The position numbers were made by a program, and so were the translations under genes. A DNA stretch of 64,000 bases. Source: an uncultured Bacteroidales bacterium (GTDB lineage Bacteria > Bacteroidota > Bacteroidia > Bacteroidales > F082). The stretch covers positions 51,847-115,846 of the forward strand of contig CAJOIS010000014.1 of assembly GCA_905234645.1 (NCBI GenBank), read 5' to 3'. Under the pieces are notes generated by a model. The model saw nothing but the letters and a program-made list of their open reading frames with translations, did not search any database and was not told the DNA's origin. Each line of letters begins with the position of its first letter. The stretch's first letter is position 1. This document shows, piece after piece, positions 26,505 to 33,205 of the stretch.

Positions 26505-26605
26505 CGCGACGATGCGTCATCGCGAGGTACGAACCGATCCAGACAAAAGGCTTATTTACTGGATTGCTTCGTCGTTCCTCCTCGCAATGACGCGAAGCGA
26601 CAATA
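26505..26605 (+). repeat. CATTGCGAGG-type palindromic element in a 5' leader
   Basis: The left arm GTCATCGCGAGGTACGA..CGATCCAG (from about 26516) faces the right arm CTGGATTGCTTCG...CCTCGCAATGAC (about 26559-26591). They form an imperfect long stem, with a further GCGACGA/TCGTCGC-type extension outside. It occupies most of the leader of the DHS-like gene. I recall similar words from repeats in many bacterial phyla but could not check that here. Confidence 0.65.
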
Positions 26606-26636
26606 GAGAAATCACAAATCATTAAAAAATAGAAAA

Positions 26637-27655
26637 ATGGAGAAAAAAGACTTACTGAAAGACGTTGTCGAACATATCGACATCAAGAAGTACGACTCGA
26701 CTGAACTCATCAACGCCATGCGCAAGATGTCACCGCCCGCGCCGCCGATATCCTCTGCCAGATGATCGCGGAGAAGGACTGCACCAACATCCTCACCATT
26801 GCCGGTTCCACCTCGGCCGCCGGCTGCATGCAGGTGTATGTGGAGATGGTTCGCAACAAGATGGTTGACGCCGTCGTCAGCACGGGTGCCAGCATCATCG
26901 ATATGGACCTCTTCGAAGCCCTCGGTTATAAACACTACATCGGCACAAAAGAGAACGTCATCCCCGACACCAAGCTGCGTGAGCTTTATATCGACCGCAT
27001 CTATGACACCTTCATCGACGAGGAAGAGCTTCAGGCCTGCGACCAAGCCACTTGCGACGTGGCCGACACCCTGGAGTGCCGTCCCTACAGCAGCCGCGAG
27101 TTCCTCTATGAGGTCGGCAAATGGCTGGCCAACGGTCACAGCGTGAAGAAAGAGAGCCTCATCCAGACCTGCTACGAATGCGGCGTGCCGATCTTCTGCC
27201 CCGCCTTCAGCGACTCATCCGCTGGCTTTGGCATCGGCAAGCACCAGTGGCTCCGCAAGAAAGCTGGCAAGCCATACGTCAGCATCGACAGCGTAGCCGA
27301 CTTCCTCGAGCTCACCGAAATCAAGATGAACAGTCCGCAATCGGGCCTCTTCATGGTCGGTGGCGGCACGCCCAAGAACTTCGCCCAAGACACCGTAGTC
27401 TGCGCCGAAATCCTTGGCCACGAAGTGCCCATGCACAAATATGCCATTCAAATCACCGTTGCCGACGTGCGTGACGGTGCCTGCTCGTCGTCGACGCTGC
27501 TCGAAGCTGGTAGCTGGGGCAAGGTGAGCGAGGAACTGCAACAGATGGTCTATGCCGAAGGCACCACTGTCATCCCCGCCATCGTCAGCTACGCCTACCA
27601 CAACGCACCGTGGAGAGAGCGTGAGTATAAGAACTGGCAGAAGCTTTATCATTAA
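26637..27655 (+). pseudogene. Deoxyhypusine synthase-like protein, frameshifted near the N-terminus
   Basis: The ATG at 26637 starts MEKKDLLKDVVEHIDIKKYD, then STELINAMRKM; at about 26730 the frame changes to TARAADILCQMIAEKDC. The remaining ~300 residues match the deoxyhypusine-synthase-like family of bacteria (LTIAGSTSAAGCMQVYVEM, VDAVVSTGASIIDMDLFEAL, FCPAFSDSSAGFGIGKH, FMVGGGTPKNFAQDT). Bacterial members act in polyamine metabolism, for example as homospermidine synthases. One lost base, or loss of 3n+1 bases at the repeated ACCGCCCG-like sequence, explains the break. An internal ATG at 26762 could give a truncated protein lacking ~42 residues. An arginase-fold gene and an arginine deiminase follow. 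Confidence 0.85.
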
Positions 27656-27662
27656 TCGGACA

Positions 27663-27766
27663 ATGGCTAATGGCTAATGGCCTATGGCTGTTCCAACAGA
27701 GATAAAATTCATCTTTTTGTGAAAGCAGCCGTAGGCCATAAGCCATAGTCATATGCCATAAGCCAA
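27663..27766 (+). repeat. GGCTAATGGC-type inverted repeat after a stop codon
   Basis: Starts 7 nt after the TAA at 27655. The left arm has tandem ATGGCTA words then GGCCTATGGCTG; the right arm CAGCCGTAGGCC matches it with one mismatch and continues with GCCATAAGCCATA words. The ~36-nt middle is unrelated. It ends 5 nt before the ATG of the next gene (27772). Confidence 0.7.
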
Positions 27767-27771
27767 AATAA

Positions 27772-28947
27772 ATGGACATCAGCATATTCCTTGAACCGGT
27801 ATCCGAGAAATGTTTCGGAAAGAGCTACCGTCCCGGTAAAAAGACTTTGGGCGAAACCATTGGTGTTTTCCGCTGTGAAGAGGAGTTCCCTTCCTTGGAA
27901 GGCACAGACTTGGCTCTTGTTGGTGTCAAGGAAGAACGCGGTGCTGTCGACAATAAAGGCTGTGCTGACGGCGTCGATCATATCCGCAAAGCGCTTTATC
28001 CTCTCTTTAACCATTGGCCTCAGCTGAATATCATCGACCTTGGAAACATCAAAATCGGCAAGGAAATCAACGACACCTATTATGCCGTCAACCAAGTGCT
28101 TACCGAGTTGATGAAAAACAAAATCGTGCCTATTGTCATCGGGGCGGGGCAAGACCTCACCTATACGATGTACCAGGTATATGAACCCACGGGCAAACTC
28201 ATCAACATTGCCGCTGTTGATCCCATGTTCGACATTGGCAACGACAAGGAAGCGCTCAACTCGCACTCTTACTTAAGCCACATCATTCTGCATCAGCCTA
28301 ATTTCCTGTTCAACTTCACGAATATTGGATATCAATCCTATTATGTTGACACAGAGAACATTGAGTTGATGAAACAATTGTTCTTCGATGCCTATCGCCT
28401 AGGTAATATCAAGCCAAATATCGAATTAACCGAGCCGCTCATCCGCAATGCCAATCTATTGAGTTTCGATATCTCGGCTGTCCGTGCCGCTGATGCCCCT
28501 GGTGTGAAAAACGCCTCGCCCAATGGCTTCAACGGTGAGGAGGCTTGCCGCATGACACGCTATGCCGGAATGAGCTACAAACTCTCGTCCGTCGGCTTCT
28601 TTGAATACAATCCGCATTATGACATCAACGCACGTACTGCCAACCTCATCGCCGAGATGATTTGGTATTTCATCGAAGGCTTCTCCAACCGCCAAGACGA
28701 CATCCCAACCTTGGAGAGCAACGACTTCAAACGCTATATCGTGCAAATCGGTGAAGGTCAAGAGAATGTGGTATTCCTTTGCCACAAAATCACAGGCAAA
28801 TGGTGGATGGATATGTCGTTCCTGCAAAACGGCGACCCGCGCTACGAGCGGCATCACTTCATCCCCTGCTCGAAGGAAGACTACGACCAGGCCATGCGCA
28901 ACGAGCTGCCCGACAAGTGGTGGCAATTCTATCAGAAACTGATGTAA
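27772..28947 (+). CDS. Arginase/formimidoylglutamase-fold protein with degenerate metal site
   Basis: A 391-residue protein with the ureohydrolase fold layout (LALVGVKEERGAVDN near 47-61; CADGVDHIRKALY). The three metal-binding motifs are altered. GGDHS is IGAGQD (Q127 for His), DAHxD is DPMFD (150-154, no His), and SxDxDxxDP is SFDISAVRAADAP (D233 kept, second Asp lost). A binuclear Mn site is therefore unlikely. Bacteroidetes have a conserved group of such proteins, often named arginase or formimidoylglutamase without proof. The neighbourhood (DHS-like, peptidylarginine deiminase) suggests a guanidino or polyamine ligand, but catalysis is doubtful. Confidence 0.8.
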   Translation: MDISIFLEPVSEKCFGKSYRPGKKTLGETIGVFRCEEEFPSLEGTDLALVGVKEERGAVDNKGCADGVDHIRKALYPLFNHWPQLNIIDLGNIKIGKEINDTYYAVNQVLTELMKNKIVPIVIGAGQDLTYTMYQVYEPTGKLINIAAVDPMFDIGNDKEALNSHSYLSHIILHQPNFLFNFTNIGYQSYYVDTENIELMKQLFFDAYRLGNIKPNIELTEPLIRNANLLSFDISAVRAADAPGVKNASPNGFNGEEACRMTRYAGMSYKLSSVGFFEYNPHYDINARTANLIAEMIWYFIEGFSNRQDDIPTLESNDFKRYIVQIGEGQENVVFLCHKITGKWWMDMSFLQNGDPRYERHHFIPCSKEDYDQAMRNELPDKWWQFYQKLM

Positions 28948-29085
28948 TTCGGGATTCGCTTCGCGAAGAAATTTATCAAAAATCAAATCAAAAAATCTTT
29001 CAAAATTAGTCTTTTGATTGATTTTTAAAAAACAGATTTTTGACAGATTTCTTGCCGCAGGCAATTCCAAATTAGTATCTTTGCA

Positions 29086-29093
29086 GCAAATTT
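29086..29093 (+). promoter_or_regulatory. -7 promoter element for the arginine deiminase gene
   Basis: TATCTTTG, 8 nt before the ATG at 29102; it supports that start over upstream in-frame codons. Confidence 0.6.
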
Positions 29094-29101
29094 TTCGAAC
29101 T

Positions 29102-31405
29102 ATGAAAAAAGCCTTATCAATCTTTACCTTATTGCTTCTGATGGCCGCTACGATGCAGGCCCAAGACCAGAAGAAACCCGACTGGATGAGATGGCACTAT
29201 CTCTCCGAGGAAGAGATGCACGACACCTCGCGTGGCATGAACTTCGTCGAGACCGACCCGCCCACGGGCGAGCCGCGTTTCGTGGCCGAGTTTGAGCCTA
29301 TGCAGGGCGTGATGATTCGCTATCCATTGGGCATCCCGACGAGCCTCGTGGCGCAGCTGGCCAATAACTGTCAGGTGTATTGCATCGTCAGCAGCGGCTA
29401 TCAAAGTCAAGCACAAAGCAGCTTCCAAAGCGCAGGCGTCAACATGAGCAATGTCACTTTCGTGAACGCCCAGTCAGACTCCTATTGGGTGCGCGACTAC
29501 GGCCCGTGGTACATTTTCGAGGACCGCAACCCCGCCATCGTCGACAACATCTATAACCGTCCACGCCCCAACGACGACAACATGTCGCAGGTGTTCGCCA
29601 ACTTTTGGCAAATCCCCATGTACGGCATGCGACTTGAACATACGGGCGGCAATATGATGGAAGACGGTCGCGGCCACGGTGTGAGCGATGACCTCGTTTT
29701 TCAGGAAAACCTGCAAGACTATGGTATCAATGAAGCCGAAGTTCGCCAAAAGATGAACGACTATCTGGGCATCAACCCCTATCATGTCACCATCGACCCG
29801 CAGGGCGACTACATCGCCCACGTGGACTGCTGGGGCAAGTACCTCGCTCCCGACAAGATTCTGATTGCCCAGTTACCGCAAAGCAACCCGCGGTATCAGT
29901 ATTATGAGCAGGTTGCCGAGTATTTCGAAACCACTAACTGCTGCTGGGGCTATCCCTACCGCGTTTATCGCGTTCAGGAACCAGGCGGCAACACCTTGGC
30001 ACCCTATACCAACAGCCTTATCTTGAACAAGACAGTGTATGTGCCGCTAGGCTCCAACAACACCTATAACAACGATGCCTTGGCTGTGTATCAGGAAGCC
30101 ATGCCAGGCTACACCATTGTTGGCGTGACCAACAACGGCTACTCAGGCTGGGAAAACACCGACGCCCTGCATTGCCGCACCCGTGGCGTGATGGACTTCA
30201 ACATGCTTTTCGTCGATCACCGTGACGTACTCTTCGGCGAGCAGGCTTGGCAAGACTCCATACCTGTGGTGTCCAAGTTCATCGCCTACAGCGGACAGAA
30301 CCTCAAGCAGGATTCGCTCCTTGTGTATTACAGCATCGATGGTGGTGCTTACCAAGTGGCCCACATGACCGCCACAGGAAACCCTGACGAATATGTAGGC
30401 TACATCAAAGGCTATGAGAGCCTGTCGAGCATTGACTATTATGTGTTTGGCGCTGATGAATCGGGACACCGCTATACACAACCTGTCTTCGCCGACCTCG
30501 ACCCGCACCATTTCACCATGGAAGAGCATGAGCCTTCAGGTGGATTGATTATTACGCCAGATACGTTGTGGTTTGAAGTTGCTAATACTCAATACTTTGA
30601 CATCATCAATGAAACAACAGGAGATGTCGTCATCAACTCTATTGAATCTGATAACGGCTATCTGCACATCCTAACAGAAGATTTTCCATACACTTTGACT
30701 TCGGGAAGTTCATTGCAGGTAAAGGTGATGTTCATTGTTCCTCCTATGAAAGAGTATATCGAGTCCATCATCAATATCAACACATCTATCGGCAACAGAA
30801 TCGTAAGTGCAATGATTAACAGTAGTTTGGAAGATTTGGGCTTGTATATACCTGGTTCACCTTTGGTTGAATTGACGGTCAACGAACCTCAGGCTGAAGT
30901 CTATGTAACCAATGGCAATTACGGTACACATACACCTATCGAGATTACCGCAATCATAGAATGCGAAAACCAAATGTTGCATGACCTCTTGGAATTGACT
31001 CATCATGACCTGCCTTATACATTAAATGAAGGCGAGAACTTCATGATTACCATAGCCCCAAAAACCAACCTCGGCAATAGACAAGACCAAATACGCACTT
31101 GTATTTCCATTGTTTCGGATCATAATGATGTGGTTTTCGATGTTACAATTGACGAGGAATTGGTAAGCGTCACCGAGCTTTCTGCCGAAACCAAGCTCTA
31201 CCCCAACCCGACCACAGGCCAATTCACCGTGGAAGGCGCCAATGTGGAACGTGTTGAGGTCTATAACCTTGTCGGACAGAAGGTGCACGAGGCCAAAGGC
31301 CAAGTGGTGAATATCGATGCCGCCAACTGGCACAAGGGCATCTATCTGGTCAATATCATTGAACAGAATGGTGCCGTGGTAGCCAAGAAATTGGTGGTGA
31401 AATGA
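29102..31405 (+). CDS. Secreted peptidylarginine deiminase, PPAD type, with T9SS sorting domain
   Basis: Predicted to convert arginine residues of peptides or proteins to citrulline, releasing ammonia, outside the cell. A 767-residue protein: signal peptide to about Q21; deiminase fold about 45-375; Ig-like domain about 380-465; two further beta domains; type A sorting domain about 695-767 (YPNPTTGQFTVEG ... KLVVK). The catalytic set matches P. gingivalis PPAD: D132 in SYWVRDYGPW, H240 and D242 in AHVDCWGKYLAPDK, C358 in TDALHCRTRG. R153 and R155 in YNRPRPNDD match the substrate carboxylate-binding arginines. Agmatine deiminases share the fold but lack this N-terminal run and the sorting domain. 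PPAD has 556 residues, so this protein carries extra beta domains. Confidence 0.9.
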   Translation: MKKALSIFTLLLLMAATMQAQDQKKPDWMRWHYLSEEEMHDTSRGMNFVETDPPTGEPRFVAEFEPMQGVMIRYPLGIPTSLVAQLANNCQVYCIVSSGYQSQAQSSFQSAGVNMSNVTFVNAQSDSYWVRDYGPWYIFEDRNPAIVDNIYNRPRPNDDNMSQVFANFWQIPMYGMRLEHTGGNMMEDGRGHGVSDDLVFQENLQDYGINEAEVRQKMNDYLGINPYHVTIDPQGDYIAHVDCWGKYLAPDKILIAQLPQSNPRYQYYEQVAEYFETTNCCWGYPYRVYRVQEPGGNTLAPYTNSLILNKTVYVPLGSNNTYNNDALAVYQEAMPGYTIVGVTNNGYSGWENTDALHCRTRGVMDFNMLFVDHRDVLFGEQAWQDSIPVVSKFIAYSGQNLKQDSLLVYYSIDGGAYQVAHMTATGNPDEYVGYIKGYESLSSIDYYVFGADESGHRYTQPVFADLDPHHFTMEEHEPSGGLIITPDTLWFEVANTQYFDIINETTGDVVINSIESDNGYLHILTEDFPYTLTSGSSLQVKVMFIVPPMKEYIESIININTSIGNRIVSAMINSSLEDLGLYIPGSPLVELTVNEPQAEVYVTNGNYGTHTPIEITAIIECENQMLHDLLELTHHDLPYTLNEGENFMITIAPKTNLGNRQDQIRTCISIVSDHNDVVFDVTIDEELVSVTELSAETKLYPNPTTGQFTVEGANVERVEVYNLVGQKVHEAKGQVVNIDAANWHKGIYLVNIIEQNGAVVAKKLVVK

Positions 31406-31410
31406 ACCTT

Positions 31411-31434
31411 GTAGAGACGCGATTAATCGCGTCT
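31411..31434 (+). repeat. GTAGAGACG palindrome, right arm truncated
   Basis: GTAGAGACG then core CGATTAATCG then CGTCT. The inner 20 bp (31415-31434) are a perfect palindrome, but the last CTAC of the right arm is replaced by TATT. It starts 5 nt after the stop of the deiminase gene. Confidence 0.75.
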
Positions 31435-31447
31435 TATTGAAAAACCC

Positions 31448-31485
31448 AAGAATCCCTGAACATGGTGTCGGGGATTCTTTTTATT
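31448..31485 (+). terminator. Terminator of the deiminase gene
   Basis: AAGAATCCC (31448-31456) pairs with GGGATTCTT (31471-31479), followed by TTTATTTTT. Confidence 0.7.
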
Positions 31486-31489
31486 TTTG
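31482..31489 (+). promoter_or_regulatory. -7 promoter element for the small lipoprotein and efflux genes
   Basis: TATTTTTG, 24 nt before the ATG at 31514; it overlaps the T-tail of the preceding terminator. Confidence 0.55.
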
Positions 31490-31513
31490 CGCATAAATCA
31501 AAGAATAACACCA

Positions 31514-32014
31514 ATGAAAAGAATCATTCCCATCCTCTTTTGTTGCCTCCTGGCCTTAGCCTCCTGCCAGAAGAAGAATGCCCCGCTGTTTCGCGGCGAC
31601 TACTCATTTAAGACCTCGGGCAGCGTGACCATGGACGAAATCAACACCGAAGACGAACCCGCCTCCTATACCGTCAGCCTGCCCAATGAAATAGGACAGC
31701 TGGAAATCAGTGACTTGGGTAACGGCAAAGACAGCGTCCTCGTGGTGATGAACACCATGGGCGGCGAGGTGGTGATTACCCACGCCTTGTGCAAAGACAA
31801 TGAAATCTTTCTCCGTGACTTCAAGAAAAACACGCTGCTCTTCACCGGCGACTCGCTCACCTTGAAGAACGACCTGCACGTCAAGGCCTCGGGACAGATG
31901 TACGAGAACAACACGCTCATCCTTAACATGACCTACGAAGGCGAAGCCGAGACCAATGATCGCACTTTCAAGATTTATGGTGATGACATCCGCATGGCGG
32001 CAATAAGGAATTAA
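31514..32014 (+). CDS. Small lipoprotein of unknown function
   Basis: A 166-residue protein from the ATG at 31514, with a lipoprotein signal ending LALASC (Cys 18). The mature part is beta-rich, with regular strand-like stretches (YSFKTSGSVTM, SYTVSLPNEIGQLEIS, DSVLVVMNTMGGEVVITHAL, LILNMTYEGEAE), suggesting a small beta-barrel or lipocalin-like fold. No family recognised. It precedes the RND efflux genes by 75 nt and may be in their operon, separated by the palindromic element at 32017-32074. Confidence 0.75.
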   Translation: MKRIIPILFCCLLALASCQKKNAPLFRGDYSFKTSGSVTMDEINTEDEPASYTVSLPNEIGQLEISDLGNGKDSVLVVMNTMGGEVVITHALCKDNEIFLRDFKKNTLLFTGDSLTLKNDLHVKASGQMYENNTLILNMTYEGEAETNDRTFKIYGDDIRMAAIRN

Positions 32015-32016
32015 TA

Positions 32017-32074
32017 GACACGAGACTACGAGACGCGAGACACGAGACAGTCCCGTGTCCCGCAGTCCCGAGTC
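32017..32074 (+). repeat. CACGAGAC-type palindromic element after a stop codon
   Basis: Starts 2 nt after the TAA at 32014. The left arm has tandem (C)ACGAGAC words (32017-32049); the right arm (32050-32074) has GTCCCGTGTCCCGCAGTCCC, near-complements of those words. It ends 15 nt before the ATG at 32090. Confidence 0.65.
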
Positions 32075-32089
32075 AAAAAGAAAACTGAA

Positions 32090-33127
32090 ATGAAAACAAA
32101 ACATATCCTTTGGTTTTTGCCTCTGCTGCTGGCAGGCTGCGCCGATACCGACCCGAGCCAGCTCAAGGAGAAGCTCATCGGTGGCCCTGCTGAGGAGCGT
32201 GTCATTGCCGTAGGGGTGCAGCGCATCGACACCGTAGGAGGCTTGGTGCGCAACAGCTATCCGGGCTATCTTGAGGAAGGTAACACCGTCGATATCAGCT
32301 TCAAATATGGCGGCACCTTGCAGACCCTCAACGTGAAGGAAGGCAGCACGGTACGCAAGGGACAGGTGCTGGCGCGTGTGTCGTCGCCGCAGATGGAGAG
32401 CACCCAACGCTCAGCCCAAGCCACCCTCGAACAGGCCCAAGACGCCTATGACCGCCTGAAAAAAGTGTACGAAAACGGCAGTCTGCCCGAGATCAAATGG
32501 CGCGAGATGGTGGCCAACCTCGAAAAGGCACAGGCCGCTCTCGACTTGGCCAATGCCATGCTGGCCGACAACACCGTCACCGCGCCCTTCGATGGCACCG
32601 TCACCAACCTGAGTGCTGTGCAAGGCGAGAGCGTCACCCCGTTGAAACCCGTCATGCGCATCATCAGCACCGAAGGCTTGGCGGTGAAAATCAGCGTGCC
32701 AGAGAACGAAATCGCCAAAGTGAATATCGGCGACACGGCACAGATCCTCATCCCCGCCCTCGACAACCGCCGCTGTCAAGGCCACATCCTCGAAAAGAAC
32801 ATGACCGCTTCGATGCTCACGCACAGCTACCCCGTCAAAGTGCTCATCGACGAGACCGATAAGGACTTCACCCCCGGTATGATTGCCAAGGTGGTGCTCA
32901 GTGCCGACGTCGACAACGGCATCGTCATCCCCGCCAACACAGTCTTAATCAATAACGACGGCAAGTTCGTTTGGGTGGCCAAAGACGGTCGCGCCACGAG
33001 GCAAACCATCACTATTGCGGGCTATTCAGGCACTGGCGTGGTAGTCAGCGAAGGCCTGCATGGCGGCGACATTGTGATTGTGGAAGGCTATCAGAAAGTC
33101 AGTGAAGGAATGAAAGTTACATATTAA
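32090..33127 (+). CDS. RND efflux periplasmic adaptor (membrane fusion protein)
   Basis: A 345-residue lipoprotein (lipobox LLAGC, Cys 18) that bridges the inner-membrane pump and the outer-membrane channel. The barrel-sandwich (lipoyl-like) domain is seen in TLQTLNVKEGSTVRKGQVLA, with its second half in NTVTAPFDGTVTNLSAVQGE. Between them lies a short coiled-coil hairpin (QRSAQATLEQAQDAYDRLKK ... ANLEKAQAALDLANAM). A beta-barrel domain and a membrane-proximal domain (VVVSEGLHGGDIVIVEGYQK) follow. It is the first of three genes for a complete pump. Confidence 0.92.
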   Translation: MKTKHILWFLPLLLAGCADTDPSQLKEKLIGGPAEERVIAVGVQRIDTVGGLVRNSYPGYLEEGNTVDISFKYGGTLQTLNVKEGSTVRKGQVLARVSSPQMESTQRSAQATLEQAQDAYDRLKKVYENGSLPEIKWREMVANLEKAQAALDLANAMLADNTVTAPFDGTVTNLSAVQGESVTPLKPVMRIISTEGLAVKISVPENEIAKVNIGDTAQILIPALDNRRCQGHILEKNMTASMLTHSYPVKVLIDETDKDFTPGMIAKVVLSADVDNGIVIPANTVLINNDGKFVWVAKDGRATRQTITIAGYSGTGVVVSEGLHGGDIVIVEGYQKVSEGMKVTY

Positions 33128-33189
33128 CGGCCCTTCGACAGGCTCAGGGACCTGCAAAAGCTAAGGTTGTTGAGCCTGTCGAAACGCCG
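33128..33189 (+). repeat. TTCGACAGGCTCA inverted repeat between adaptor and pump genes
   Basis: Begins directly after the TAA at 33127. TTCGACAGGCTCA (33134-33146) and TGAGCCTGTCGAA (33171-33183) are perfect 13-bp complements with a 24-nt loop that itself starts with GGGACC. It ends 16 nt before the pump ATG. A nested relative lies inside menA (44621-44673). Confidence 0.75.
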
Positions 33190-33205
33190 ACATAAAAATG
33201 AGACA

